A DNA stretch of 64,000 bases from JAZSNL01 sp045536365 (GCA_045536365.1 JAZSNL010000016.1:124001-188000); one strand, 5' to 3'. Numbered from the stretch's first letter, positions 26,138 to 35,060 are shown. The notes: generated by a model from the sequence alone, not told the origin. Program-made: numbers and translations.

Positions 26138-27265
26138 TTAATAAACTCTTACTGGAAGTATCAATTGAAGCGCTGATTTATCGTTTTTAGCGTTTAAAAC
26201 CACTGGTTTTATCTCTCCTGTGAAGTTAATTTCTACAAATTCGCCTTCTATAGCTTTTAAAGCATCTATTAGGTATTTTGAGCTAAAAGCTATTTCAAAA
26301 TCTAAAATTTCTGACATTTCTAATACATTTATTTCTTCCACTACTTTTCCTATTTCAGTTGAATTAGATGATAATTCAGCTCGTTTATCAGTTGTAAAAC
26401 GCATTTTCACGATGCTCAAATCGCTGTCTGTTGTAAATAAAGAAGCTCTATCTGTCGCATTTAGAAGTTCGTTTTTATTGAATAAAACGCTCAATAAATA
26501 GCTGGTTGGGAATAAACTTGAAGTGTTTGGATAAACACCTTCAACTAATCTAGTCATGAAATAAGTGTCTTCTATCTTGAATAAAATTTTATTATTACCA
26601 AATGAAACTTTAACTTTTTGTTGTTTATCTGTAAGAATTTTATTCAATTCATCCAAAGCTTTGCTAGGGATATTTAACTTTATTTCTTCTGTTCCATCTT
26701 CAAAATTAATAGTTTTTTTAGCTAGTCTAAAACTATCTGTTGCTGTAACTTCTAAACTTTTGTTTCCAAATGAAAAATTAACACTTGTAAGAATTATTCT
26801 ATTTTCTGATGTTGCTGCTGCAAAACTAGTTTGTTTTATTACTTGTTTTAAATCTTTGTTGGTTAACTCTATTTCGTTTCCTTCTAATTCAAAACTAGTT
26901 TCTGGAAAGTTATTTTTATCATACGTTGTTAATGTGAAATCTGAACGTTCAGAAACAATTTTTATAGTGTTCCCTTCGTATAAAGAAAAATCAATAATTA
27001 ATCCTTCTGCCTTTTTTACAATTTCTAAAAAGTACTTTCCTGGAACTACACATTCCCCAGTTTCATAAATAGTAAGATAATCTGAATTATTTTCCAAAAT
27101 TGATCTTATAGATATTTCTTTATTAGTAGTGGTAAAGATTAATTCGTTTTCTGTAGCTAATAAATGAATTCCGGTTAAAATAGGCATAGGTGTTTTAACT
27201 GATAATCCTTTTGATACTACTTGTAAAATAGATTGTAGCTTTTCCCTGTCAATTCTAAATTGCAT
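26138..27265 (-). CDS. dnaN: DNA polymerase III beta subunit (sliding clamp)
   Basis: Ring-shaped processivity clamp. The 375 residues match the usual length with three clamp domains. Typical segments include KTPMPILTGIHL near the N-terminus, TATDSFRLAKK near 175 and the C-terminal LILPVRVY. ATG 27265 has AGAGGTG upstream. It follows dnaA after a terminator and an intergenic DnaA-box cluster. In most Bacilli yaaA is next; here it is displaced by the partition cassette. Confidence 0.96.
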   Translation of the reverse strand: MQFRIDREKLQSILQVVSKGLSVKTPMPILTGIHLLATENELIFTTTNKEISIRSILENNSDYLTIYETGECVVPGKYFLEIVKKAEGLIIDFSLYEGNTIKIVSERSDFTLTTYDKNNFPETSFELEGNEIELTNKDLKQVIKQTSFAAATSENRIILTSVNFSFGNKSLEVTATDSFRLAKKTINFEDGTEEIKLNIPSKALDELNKILTDKQQKVKVSFGNNKILFKIEDTYFMTRLVEGVYPNTSSLFPTSYLLSVLFNKNELLNATDRASLFTTDSDLSIVKMRFTTDKRAELSSNSTEIGKVVEEINVLEMSEILDFEIAFSSKYLIDALKAIEGEFVEINFTGEIKPVVLNAKNDKSALQLILPVRVY

Positions 27266-27413
27266 TTTTTCACCTCTTTATATATTTTTTAATATATTTA
27301 TTATTATTAAGAATGTGGATAAGTGGATAACTTTGAAAAATCCAATTATTTGTCTCTTTCTTTATTATATATTATACCACAAAAATAAAATAAAAAAAAG
27401 CGAATATACAATA
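27266..27413. other. dnaA-dnaN intergenic part of oriC with DnaA boxes
   Basis: Two overlapping minus-strand boxes, TTATCCACT (27322-27330) and TTATCCACA (27314-27322), are followed on that strand by a run of TAA triplets (27300-27311) and an AT-only stretch up to the dnaN ribosome site. The order box, TAA triplets, AT-rich DNA resembles the DnaA-trio/unwinding arrangement of Bacillus oriC, where unwinding also occurs between dnaA and dnaN. A TATAAT near 27370 may belong to a dnaN promoter, with no good -35. Confidence 0.7.
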
Positions 27414-27422
27414 TTATTCGCT
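27399..27422 (-). terminator. Terminator of dnaA
   Basis: Minus-strand stem AGCGAATA/TATTCGCT (arms 27415-27422 and 27399-27406) followed by a long U run. It overlaps the dnaA stop codon. Confidence 0.8.
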
Positions 27423-28808
27423 CTTTTTTTCTAATTTCTTTAAAATGTTTTCTATATCTTGCTTTGTGTTACCATTTTCATCGTTTAACATTTGTTCAAT
27501 TTTGTTTATCGCATGCGCAATAGTAGCGTGATCTCTTCCTCCAAAATGAGTTCCTATCTTTTTTAAAGGGAAATTGTATTTAGTTCTTAGTATATAAATA
27601 ATAATATTTCTCGCATAAACTAAATCTTGACGACGTGAAGGAGAGTCTAAGTCTTTAATATTAATATTAAAATAAGTGGATGTAACTTCTTTTAAATTAT
27701 TTACAATCTTTTCAGATTGTTCATTAGGCGCATTTTTATCTTGTTTTAATAAAGAAGATAAAGCGATAGCAGCGTTTTCTCTATTAAATGGAAGAGAAAA
27801 TGAAACACAATACGCAACAACTCGACGTAAAGCTCCCTCTAATTCTCTAACATTTTGATCAAAATTTTCAGCGATAAAATCAAAAACCTCTTCTGGAATC
27901 ATTTCAGGTTCGTTGTAAAGGTAGTTTACTTTCAATTTTAATATAGATTTTCTTAATTCAAAATTAGGTTTTCTTACATCTACAGGTATTCCCCATGCGA
28001 ATCGAGATTTTAAACGCGGCATCATATTATCTAATTCTTCTGCAGGACGGTCAGAAGTGATAACAATTTGCTTATTGTTTTCATATAAAATTTCGAAAAG
28101 TTTAAAGAATTCTTCTTGAGATCCTGTTTTTCCTGATAAAAATTGAATATCATCAACAAGAAGAAGATCTGCTGAACGATAATATTGATTAAATCTTTCA
28201 GCTGCATCTGTACTTTTTTGATTTTTATTTTTTGAATTAAAATAATCTTCGACAAATTGTTGAGCAGTTGTATAAATAACATTAGCGTTAACATTATTTT
28301 TTAAAACAGCATGTCCTATAGCTACCATTAAATGTGTTTTACCTAAGCCCACATCACCAAAAATATAAAGAGGATTGGCGTATGTAGGGGAATTAGCTAC
28401 TTTAACAGCAATGGTAAAAGCTTCTCTATTAGCTTCACCAGGTACAAAATTTTCGAACGTATATTCTGGTCTTAAAATTCTTTGAGTAACTGATTTTTCT
28501 TTTGAATTAGGTGTTGTAAAAGAATTTTCTTCTTTTTCTTTATTATATTTAGTAACCTCTTCTTCAGTGACAAATTGAAAAATACATTTTTCTTCTATTA
28601 AAGAATTTAAAATTTCATTCATCTCTGTTTGATAAAATTTAATAAGTCTGTATTTTGAAAATTCGTTAGTAACTATTAAATAAAGATGACCGTTACTATA
28701 TTTATAAACTCCTTTTATAGAACCAAAGTGTTCGTTATAAGTAGCTTCGTCATATTTTTCTTTTAATTTTGTTTGGACTTGTAACCAAACTGTTTCTATA
28801 TTTTCCAT
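27414..28808 (-). CDS. dnaA: Chromosomal replication initiator protein DnaA
   Basis: AAA+ initiator that binds DnaA boxes and opens oriC. About 464 residues. Domain I is at 1-85. The AAA+ core has FGDVGLGKTHLMVAIG near 160 and LLLVDDIQFLSGK near 220. The C-terminal helix-turn-helix contains GGRDHATIAHA, the box-recognition signature. A longer frame begins at 28841, but ATG 28808 (MENIETVW) has AAGGAG 11 bp upstream and gives the standard N-terminus. Six DnaA boxes lie upstream at 28890-28973. Confidence 0.97.
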   Translation of the reverse strand: MENIETVWLQVQTKLKEKYDEATYNEHFGSIKGVYKYSNGHLYLIVTNEFSKYRLIKFYQTEMNEILNSLIEEKCIFQFVTEEEVTKYNKEKEENSFTTPNSKEKSVTQRILRPEYTFENFVPGEANREAFTIAVKVANSPTYANPLYIFGDVGLGKTHLMVAIGHAVLKNNVNANVIYTTAQQFVEDYFNSKNKNQKSTDAAERFNQYYRSADLLLVDDIQFLSGKTGSQEEFFKLFEILYENNKQIVITSDRPAEELDNMMPRLKSRFAWGIPVDVRKPNFELRKSILKLKVNYLYNEPEMIPEEVFDFIAENFDQNVRELEGALRRVVAYCVSFSLPFNRENAAIALSSLLKQDKNAPNEQSEKIVNNLKEVTSTYFNINIKDLDSPSRRQDLVYARNIIIYILRTKYNFPLKKIGTHFGGRDHATIAHAINKIEQMLNDENGNTKQDIENILKKLEKKSE

Positions 28809-28889
28809 AATTGGTATTCTCCTTGTTTGAAATAATATCATATAATAAAGAAAAATGAAAGTTTTTAAATAAAAAAAAGAAAAAGATAT

Positions 28890-28973
28890 TTATCCACTTA
28901 TTATCCACATTTTATCCACATTTAAGTTTTACACATAAAATAGTTTTTATCCACATTTTATCCACGTGGATAA
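28890..28973. other. DnaA-box cluster upstream of dnaA (oriC)
   Basis: Perfect TTATCCACA at 28901-28909, 28912-28920 and 28947-28955; one-mismatch boxes TTATCCACT at 28890-28898 and TTATCCACG at 28958-28966; and an inverted box at 28965-28973. Three are spaced exactly 11 bp apart, then another pair by 11 bp, so they lie on one helix face. The strand of gene transcription switches here, marking the origin. Confidence 0.9.
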
Positions 28974-28991
28974 ATACACTTTGTTATTTGT

Positions 28992-29020
28992 TTGAAAAAA
29001 AATAGAAACTGTGGTAGAAT
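28992..29020 (+). promoter_or_regulatory. Sigma-A promoter of the 343-residue membrane protein gene
   Basis: TTGAAA (28992-28997), 17 bp, TAGAAT (29015-29020), 22 bp before the start codon and 18 bp past the last DnaA box. Confidence 0.7.
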
Positions 29021-29042
29021 AATCAGCAGAGGTGAAAATATA

Positions 29043-30074
29043 ATGAAATTCTTAAATTCTAGTAATAAAATTAAAGTTTTAGCTTTATTTATATACGCTA
29101 TAGTGATTGCGGTTATAGCAATGGTAATTATAAATTCAAAAGGAACAAATGATTGGTTTAAAGATTATTCAACAAACCCTTTTGATGAAAATATTTTTGT
29201 TGTTGTTAGAGTTTCTGAAATAAGAAACAGTGAATTAGTAAATGATTCAGAATATGAAAGTGCTCATTATAACGTATACGTTTCAGCAACAAAATTAGAT
29301 GAAAATGCTAAAATAAGCGATATTACTTATTACGTAAGTACAAATAGCAAGGATAATGTAAGAAAAAGTCAAGATAATTCAGATACAACAAAGGGAACTA
29401 TTTCAGAAAGTTCTACTTATACTAATAAAATATTTACTAAAGTAGCAGAAAAGAAAATAGTTAAAGATGATAAGAAAACAACTTACATTGACGAAGAACC
29501 AAAAGAAATATATGTAAGAATTACTTATAAAGTAACAAAAGATAATGTTGTAACAAGTCATGAATTTAAATATAAACATGAATTAACAGATGTTTCGAAG
29601 ATTAAAATTAATAAATTAACAGAAAGAGATATTAATTTAACAGGAACAAAAGCTAATTACATGTTAAATGATCAAAATACAAAAGAATATGTAGATGTGA
29701 AAATAGTTAAAGAAGAGGGAGAAAAAGAAGAAAAAGCTAAATATACAGAAAATAAAATTACAACTAATATAGTTGTTAATTCTACTTTTTTAGGAAACGC
29801 TGCTTCATCTTATTCAAGTAAAAACTATCGTAGAACTCCTGAAATTCAAATTGAAATTTTTGGAATAGCAGAAAACAATCCTACTGATAGTAAAGATTTC
29901 TTTTCTGATTACATAAGATTAGCGAGCTTTTGTGGAAGTTTTACTACAGCTAGATCTATAACTAATACTTTTACATATGATGATAGATATAATATAAAAC
30001 AATTAATAGTTATAATTAAATATCAAATAGATGGAGAAAATTACGTTTCTAATAACTTAGTAAATATAGCGTAA
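29043..30074 (+). CDS. Membrane-anchored protein of unknown function between dnaA and rpmH
   Basis: Not recognised. The product has about 343 residues with one N-terminal membrane helix (LALFIYAIVIAVIAMVII) and a long extracytoplasmic part rich in Lys, Glu, Ser and Thr with beta-strand character. ATG 29043 has AGAGGTG upstream; a TTG-started extension to 28992 would overlap the promoter. In Bacillus the dnaA-rpmH gap holds no gene. The product has no Cys lipobox and no catalytic motif that I can name. Confidence 0.75.
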   Translation: MKFLNSSNKIKVLALFIYAIVIAVIAMVIINSKGTNDWFKDYSTNPFDENIFVVVRVSEIRNSELVNDSEYESAHYNVYVSATKLDENAKISDITYYVSTNSKDNVRKSQDNSDTTKGTISESSTYTNKIFTKVAEKKIVKDDKKTTYIDEEPKEIYVRITYKVTKDNVVTSHEFKYKHELTDVSKIKINKLTERDINLTGTKANYMLNDQNTKEYVDVKIVKEEGEKEEKAKYTENKITTNIVVNSTFLGNAASSYSSKNYRRTPEIQIEIFGIAENNPTDSKDFFSDYIRLASFCGSFTTARSITNTFTYDDRYNIKQLIVIIKYQIDGENYVSNNLVNIA

Positions 30075-30095
30075 AAAATAAAAAAGTAAAATACT

Positions 30096-30124
30096 TTGAC
30101 AAATAAAAGAAAATATAGTATAAT
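30096..30124 (+). promoter_or_regulatory. Sigma-A promoter of rpmH
   Basis: TTGACA (30096-30101), 17 bp, TATAAT (30119-30124): full consensus. Confidence 0.9.
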
Positions 30125-30156
30125 AACCGAGCATGGTTTAAATAGGAGGTGCTCAT

Positions 30157-30291
30157 ATGAAAAGAACATATCAACCTAACAAACGCAAACATAGTAAAAC
30201 TCATGGATTCCGCGCTCGCATGGCAACACCAGGCGGTAGAAAAGTACTTTCTCGTAGACGTTCAAAGGGTAGAGCTAAATTATCTGCGTAA
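30157..30291 (+). CDS. rpmH: 50S ribosomal protein L34
   Basis: A 44-residue basic protein of the large ribosomal subunit. It reads MKRTYQPNKRKHSKTHGFR and ends RRSKGRAKLSA, an almost standard L34. AGGAGG lies 8 bp before ATG 30157, and a consensus promoter lies upstream. It precedes rnpA, as in nearly all bacteria. A terminator-like hairpin between the two genes may reduce rnpA expression relative to rpmH. Confidence 0.97.
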   Translation: MKRTYQPNKRKHSKTHGFRARMATPGGRKVLSRRRSKGRAKLSA

Positions 30292-30312
30292 TATAAAAAA
30301 TAAATAAACTTG

Positions 30313-30350
30313 GACCACTTCTGTCAAAAAAAAGGAAAGTGGTCTTTTTA
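30313..30350 (+). terminator. Terminator/attenuator after rpmH
   Basis: Stem GACCACTT/AAGTGGTC with a 16-nt loop and a T run, between rpmH and rnpA. Confidence 0.7.
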
Positions 30351-30371
30351 TTTGTTTTTTTTGAGGTTTAA

Positions 30372-30725
30372 ATGCAAAAACAATATAGATTAAAGAAAAA
30401 TGAAGAAATTTCCAAAGTAGTTAGAAATCGTAAAAGAGTTGGGAATAATAACTATATAATATATTATAAAGAAATAGAAAGTGAAAAAAGTATGGTAGCT
30501 ATCTCGGTTTCTAAAAAATATGGAAAAGCGTTTCAAAGAAACTATGCGAAAAGAATAGTTAGAGAAATATTAAGAAATCCTATTAAAAAGATTAAAAATT
30601 TAGAATTTGTTGTAGTTGTAAAAGAAAACGCTAAAAATACTGAGTTTTTAACGTTAAAAGAAGAATTGGTAAATATGATAAAATATATTGCCAGAAAGGT
30701 AAGGAGAGAAAATGAAAATAAATAA
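30372..30725 (+). CDS. rnpA: Ribonuclease P protein component
   Basis: Protein subunit of RNase P, which trims tRNA 5' leaders. The 117 residues contain the RNR-like motif as KKYGKAFQRNYAKRIVREI near residue 45, matching the family's basic helix. GAGG precedes ATG 30372. The 3' end overlaps yidC by 14 bp. The order rpmH-rnpA-yidC-jag-mnmE is the canonical one. Confidence 0.94.
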   Translation: MQKQYRLKKNEEISKVVRNRKRVGNNNYIIYYKEIESEKSMVAISVSKKYGKAFQRNYAKRIVREILRNPIKKIKNLEFVVVVKENAKNTEFLTLKEELVNMIKYIARKVRRENENK

Positions 30726-32484
30726 AATCAGATTTTTTAGTATACTTGTTTGTTTATTATGTATTTTAGGTCTTACAAGTTGTAGTTGTGGGGCTACTTA
30801 TCCAACACAATTTTCTTTAGAAAATGCAGAAGGAAAATATGTGAATGTATTAGAATGGGTAGAAGCTAAATTTGAAAACGTAGAAAAAGAACTTGAAAAC
30901 CATATATATTTAAAGAAATATCTAGCAGAACAAAAAAATGTTTTGTTTGAAAATTTTACTTCTGAAGAATTTGAATTAGCTAAAGCTGAATTAAAAGGTA
31001 CATTAACTGATGAAGAATTTAAATCAGAATGTGAAAAAATTATAAAAGATGAATATGAAACAATTTATAGTGAAGCTGCAACAAGTGTTACAGTAGAAAA
31101 GACAGAAGAAAAATATAACGAAATTTTGAGTTCTAAAACTGAAAAAGAAGTTAGAAGAATGTCAGAAGAAGAAAAAAAAGAATTAAAAAATAAAATAGAA
31201 AAAGATTTAATTAATGAAGCGTATGAAAAAAGAATAAATGAATTTTATTCTAAATTATCTGAAAGTGAAAAAAATGCTCATATCGAAAAGGTAAAAGCAA
31301 AAGCGAGAGATATAATTGTTTCTTATCCTTTATATGGAGCTATTTCAGGTGAGAAAAAGGAAAAGAAAATTCAATCTAATTTTAAAACTATTTTAATTCA
31401 AGAAGATGTAAAAGTTTATACTGGTTATATTAATGCTGCAAAAACAGCAAACAAAGAAGAATTATATAAATTAGAAGATGCTTTTGAAGGTTCAACATCT
31501 TTGTTAACAAGTTGTATTGGTTCAAAAACAACTAAGATTAGAAGTAATTATGTATCTAATATTGAAACAGAAGAAGATATTTATAGAATAGTTGCTATCT
31601 TTACGTTTAAAGTTGAAGAAAGAATGTTAGAACAAGCTCCTTTAAAGTTTTATACAGGTAAAGAGTTTTGGTCTCATATTTTTAACAATTTACTAGTTTA
31701 TCCAGTAGGATGGTTGTTATACGCTATTTCTAAATTATGTGGTGGCTATTATATTATAGGTCTATTATTAACAACATTAATAGTTAGAACATTAGGTTGG
31801 CCAATTTATGCTAAAACTAACGATATGTCATTAAAAATGAAAGCTATCGAACCAGATCTTGCAAAAATTCAAAAGAAATACGAAGGCAAAACTGATCCTG
31901 ATTCTCAAAGAATGATGCAAATGGAACAAGCTAGATTATATAAAGAAAATAAAGTGTTTGGTTTAGGTTGTTTAATGCCGTTTTTACAATTCCCTATATT
32001 TATGGCTGTATATCGTGCAATTCAACAATTACCTTACACAAAACCTTATGCTACATTTAAGTTAGATTGGGCTTTACAATTGGATTCTACAGTTTTCGGA
32101 ATAGACTTATTTGCGGATAAGAGTGTTAGTACTATCCAATTAATCGGTATTCTAGTATTAGTTGTATTAGTAGTAGGTACTCAATTTATAAGTCAAAAAT
32201 TATCTGAAAAACGTCAAAAAGAAGCACAAGAAGCTAAAGAAAGTGATATTCCAGAATATCGTCGTCAATCTTACAAGCAAGAACAACAAAGTACTCAAAA
32301 TCAAATGCAAATGATGATTTATATGATGATGTTAATGATGGGGTTATTTGTATGGCAAAGTAAAGCCGGCTTAGGTGTTTACTGGTTAATAGGTAACTTA
32401 TATTCAATGTTCCAAACATTTGTAAATAATAAAATGAGTATTAAAAAATTAGAACGAATGAAACAACGTGTTAAGAGATATTAA
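30712..32484 (+). CDS. yidC: Membrane protein insertase YidC with enlarged extracytoplasmic domain
   Basis: Inserts and folds membrane proteins. The 590-residue length is about twice the usual 260-residue Gram-positive YidC. Residues 1-24 form a lipoprotein signal ending LGLTSC (Cys24). Residues of about 30-310 are a Lys/Glu-rich, helical extra domain. The insertase core follows: VYPVGWLLYAISKLCGG, the cytoplasmic coiled loop KMKAIEPDLAKIQKKYEGK, FLQFPIFMAVYRAI and two C-terminal helices with WQSKAGLGVYWLIGN. The extra domain is not the periplasmic beta-sandwich of Gram-negative YidC. The gene overlaps rnpA and is 11 bp before jag. Confidence 0.93.
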   Translation: MKINKIRFFSILVCLLCILGLTSCSCGATYPTQFSLENAEGKYVNVLEWVEAKFENVEKELENHIYLKKYLAEQKNVLFENFTSEEFELAKAELKGTLTDEEFKSECEKIIKDEYETIYSEAATSVTVEKTEEKYNEILSSKTEKEVRRMSEEEKKELKNKIEKDLINEAYEKRINEFYSKLSESEKNAHIEKVKAKARDIIVSYPLYGAISGEKKEKKIQSNFKTILIQEDVKVYTGYINAAKTANKEELYKLEDAFEGSTSLLTSCIGSKTTKIRSNYVSNIETEEDIYRIVAIFTFKVEERMLEQAPLKFYTGKEFWSHIFNNLLVYPVGWLLYAISKLCGGYYIIGLLLTTLIVRTLGWPIYAKTNDMSLKMKAIEPDLAKIQKKYEGKTDPDSQRMMQMEQARLYKENKVFGLGCLMPFLQFPIFMAVYRAIQQLPYTKPYATFKLDWALQLDSTVFGIDLFADKSVSTIQLIGILVLVVLVVGTQFISQKLSEKRQKEAQEAKESDIPEYRRQSYKQEQQSTQNQMQMMIYMMMLMMGLFVWQSKAGLGVYWLIGNLYSMFQTFVNNKMSIKKLERMKQRVKRY

Positions 32485-32495
32485 GAGGTGAAGCA

Positions 32496-33116
32496 ATGAA
32501 ACAAAAAATGTATGTAGGCAAAAGCCTAAATGAAATAGAAAAATTAGCAGTTGAAGAATTAGGCGTTTCAAAAGAAGATATGTATTTTGATGTACTAGAT
32601 GAAAATTACGAAGGAACTGGAGAAATTCAAGTACATGTACTAGTTGATGCTAATCCTGTTAAAAAAGGAAAAGATTTTCTTGAAACATTTTTAACAGAAG
32701 CTAATATTTATGGATATGTAGAAAGAAGAATGAGAGATAATGTAGTGGAATATGATATTACAACTGAAGATGCAAACGGTGTTTTAATTGGTAAAAATTC
32801 CCAAACATTAGCAGCATTACAATATTTAACTTCTTTAGTAGTAAATCAATATTTTGATAAAGAAACAGAAAGCGGATTAATAGTAAAAGTAGATGTAGGT
32901 AACTATCGCAAATCACATGATGAAAAATTAGAAAAAATGGCAGTTAGAATTGCGAGAGAAGTTATTAAAACTAAGATTCCTGTTAAATTAAGATATATGA
33001 ATGCTTATGAAAGAAAAGTTATTCATAATAAATTATCTACTTGGAAAGATGTTAAGACTCATTCTGAAGGTGTAGAACCTAGAAGATATTTAGTAATATC
33101 TCCAGCAGACAAATAA
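32496..33116 (+). CDS. jag: RNA-binding protein Jag/KhpB
   Basis: RNA-binding regulator linked to cell elongation in Firmicutes. The 206 residues show a Jag-N domain (about 1-52), a KH domain with GVLIGKNSQTLAALQYLTS near 90-120, and an R3H domain with MNAYERKVIHNKLS near 167-185, ending EPRRYLVI. AGAGGTG lies upstream of ATG 32496. It forms one transcript with yidC and ends at a strong terminator. Confidence 0.95.
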   Translation: MKQKMYVGKSLNEIEKLAVEELGVSKEDMYFDVLDENYEGTGEIQVHVLVDANPVKKGKDFLETFLTEANIYGYVERRMRDNVVEYDITTEDANGVLIGKNSQTLAALQYLTSLVVNQYFDKETESGLIVKVDVGNYRKSHDEKLEKMAVRIAREVIKTKIPVKLRYMNAYERKVIHNKLSTWKDVKTHSEGVEPRRYLVISPADK

Positions 33117-33120
33117 AAAT

Positions 33121-33153
33121 AAAAAAAAGAATACCGGTTGGTATTCTTTTTTT
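33121..33153 (+). terminator. Terminator of the rnpA-yidC-jag transcript
   Basis: Stem AAAGAATACC/GGTATTCTTT with a GGTT loop and a T run. Confidence 0.85.
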
Positions 33154-33155
33154 AA

Positions 33156-33215
33156 GAAACGAGAATTGAATAAAAATTAAGGATTCTCTTCGGAACGAGT
33201 TGGAGCGTTCGTTTC
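33156..33215. other. Inverted-repeat structured element between jag and mnmE
   Basis: GAAACGAG (33156-33163) pairs with TTCGTTTC (33208-33215), enclosing a second hairpin CGGAACG...CGTTCG. It is GC-richer than its surroundings. It may be a small RNA or part of a leader; nothing matches a known family that I can name. Confidence 0.4.
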
Positions 33216-33324
33216 AAAGAGCAAAATTATTATAACATAACATTAAAAGAATTACTACAAAAATTATTTTGAAAATGTTTACACAAAAAACTATAACTAT
33301 TTTAATGTAAAAATAAATCTTATT

Positions 33325-33333
33325 TGATATAAT
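33325..33333 (+). promoter_or_regulatory. Extended -10 promoter of mnmE
   Basis: TGATATAAT at 33325-33333, 24 bp before the start codon; the -35 position is poor. Confidence 0.5.
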
Positions 33334-33357
33334 AAAAAAAGAAAAAGAGGCGATGTT

Positions 33358-34722
33358 ATGAATATTTATAACGAAACTATTATAGGAATATCAACTCCAT
33401 TAATGAAAGGAGCTATATCTATAATTAGGTTAAGCGGAGAAAAAGCAATAGAAATAGTGAACAAAGTTTTTAAAGGTAAAAATTTAAATAAAGCGGAAAG
33501 TCATACTATTCATTATGGATATATCATAGATCCTGAAACAAAAAACGTTTTAGATGAAGTTTTAGTATCAATTTTTAAGGCTCCAAAAACTTATACAGTT
33601 GAAGATGTTGTAGAAGTAAATTGCCATGGCGGAGTTTTCGTTACAAACCAAATATATAATTTATTAATAGAACAAGGAGCTAGACCTGCTGAAGCTGGGG
33701 AATTTACAAAAAGAGCATTTTTGAACGGTAGAATAGATTTAACCGAAGCAGAAGCGGTAATGGATGTTATTGATGCGGAAAATAAAACTTTTTCGAAAGT
33801 GGCTAATGATGCATTAAGAGGAAGTACAAAGAAAAAAATAGAAGAATTAAAAGAAAAAATTCTAAATATTATTGCAATAATAAATGTAAACATTGATTAT
33901 CCAGAATATGATGATATAGAAATATTAACTACTGAAATAATAGCTCCAAAAATAAAAGATATATATAATGAATTGTTAGATATATTAAAACATTCAAAAA
34001 GCGCAATATATTTAAAAAACGGAACAGATACAGTAATAATTGGAAAACCTAATGTTGGAAAAAGTAGTATTTTAAATGCCATCGCAAAAGAAGATAAAGC
34101 AATTGTTACTAATATTCCAGGGACAACAAGAGATACAATAGAAGTTAAAATAAATTTAAACAATCTTACATTAAACTTAATTGATACTGCAGGTATAAGA
34201 GAAACTGAAGATGTAGTTGAAAAAATAGGTGTAAAAAAATCTATAGAAAAATTAGAACAAGCACAATTAATATTATTAATTTTAGATGGAAGTCGAGAAT
34301 TAGAAGAAGAAGATTATAAATTACTAGAACAAGTTAAAAATAAACCACATGTAATATTAATAAATAAGAGTGATTTACCTCAAAAAATAGATTCTACAAA
34401 AATTGAAAACGCGATAGTTGTTTCTGCGTATGATGAAAATAGCGTAGAGATTATTGAAAAAGCTATTATAAAACAAATTCAAATAGAAGGTATTGAAAAT
34501 CCTAATGTTACATATATATCAAACGCAAGACAAATCCAAAAAATTAAAGAAACAAAAGAAGCTATAGAAGAAGCATTAGTGGAAATAGAAAAACAAGAAT
34601 TTATTGATTTGATAGAATTAAGTTTAAGAAAAGCTTGGAACTCTTTAGGAGAAATAACTGGAGAAGTGAATACAGATAGTTTGTTAGATGAATTGTTTTC
34701 TAAATTTTGTTTAGGAAAATAA
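33358..34722 (+). CDS. mnmE: tRNA modification GTPase MnmE
   Basis: With MnmG it installs the cmnm5 group on wobble uridine 34 of certain tRNAs. The 454 residues have an N-terminal formyl-THF-binding domain (TIIGISTPLMKGAISIIRLSG), a helical domain, and an inserted GTPase: GKPNVGKSS near 227, TNIPGTTRDTIE, DTAGIRETED and NKSD. The C-terminal FCLGK matches the family's C(I/L)GK catalytic end. AGAGG lies before ATG 33358. The gene is followed by the asnS T-box leader with no terminator between. Confidence 0.96.
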   Translation: MNIYNETIIGISTPLMKGAISIIRLSGEKAIEIVNKVFKGKNLNKAESHTIHYGYIIDPETKNVLDEVLVSIFKAPKTYTVEDVVEVNCHGGVFVTNQIYNLLIEQGARPAEAGEFTKRAFLNGRIDLTEAEAVMDVIDAENKTFSKVANDALRGSTKKKIEELKEKILNIIAIINVNIDYPEYDDIEILTTEIIAPKIKDIYNELLDILKHSKSAIYLKNGTDTVIIGKPNVGKSSILNAIAKEDKAIVTNIPGTTRDTIEVKINLNNLTLNLIDTAGIRETEDVVEKIGVKKSIEKLEQAQLILLILDGSRELEEEDYKLLEQVKNKPHVILINKSDLPQKIDSTKIENAIVVSAYDENSVEIIEKAIIKQIQIEGIENPNVTYISNARQIQKIKETKEAIEEALVEIEKQEFIDLIELSLRKAWNSLGEITGEVNTDSLLDELFSKFCLGK

Positions 34723-34735
34723 AAGGATTAACAAT

Positions 34736-34764
34736 TTGACAAAAAATAAAAATATATATATAAT
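34736..34764 (+). promoter_or_regulatory. Sigma-A promoter of the asnS T-box transcript
   Basis: TTGACA (34736-34741), 17 bp, TATAAT (34759-34764): full consensus, 13 bp past the mnmE stop. Confidence 0.9.
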
Positions 34765-34770
34765 TTTGAT

Positions 34771-35060
34771 TGAAATAAATAAAAAAACGTTGATTAGAAG
34801 AGTAAATTAAATTAATTTTGGAAAAGTGACTTGAGGATAGTGAAAACTCAAGAAAATATTTAATTGAAAAACATCTATGAGTTAGCAGAAGAAATTAAGT
34901 AGAACTGCTCGTAGCCTTGCGTTAAAAGGATTAAAGTGCACAAAAAATTTTGTGAATTAAGGTGGTACCGCGAAACGATTTAGTAAAAAGCCTGCTAAAA
35001 AACTTCGTCCTTAGAATTTGTATACTAAAACTAGTATATATATATTCTAAGGCTTTTTTA
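34771..35060 (+). promoter_or_regulatory. T-box riboswitch leader of asnS
   Basis: The antiterminator core AAGGTGGTACCGCG lies at 34959-34972. A terminator with arms CCTTAGAAT and ATTCTAAGG lies at 35009-35052, with T residues after it. The stem I 5' strand holds GAAGAGTAAA, and an AAC asparagine triplet at 34870-34872 follows GAAA in the specifier position. It senses uncharged tRNA-Asn. Confidence 0.92.
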
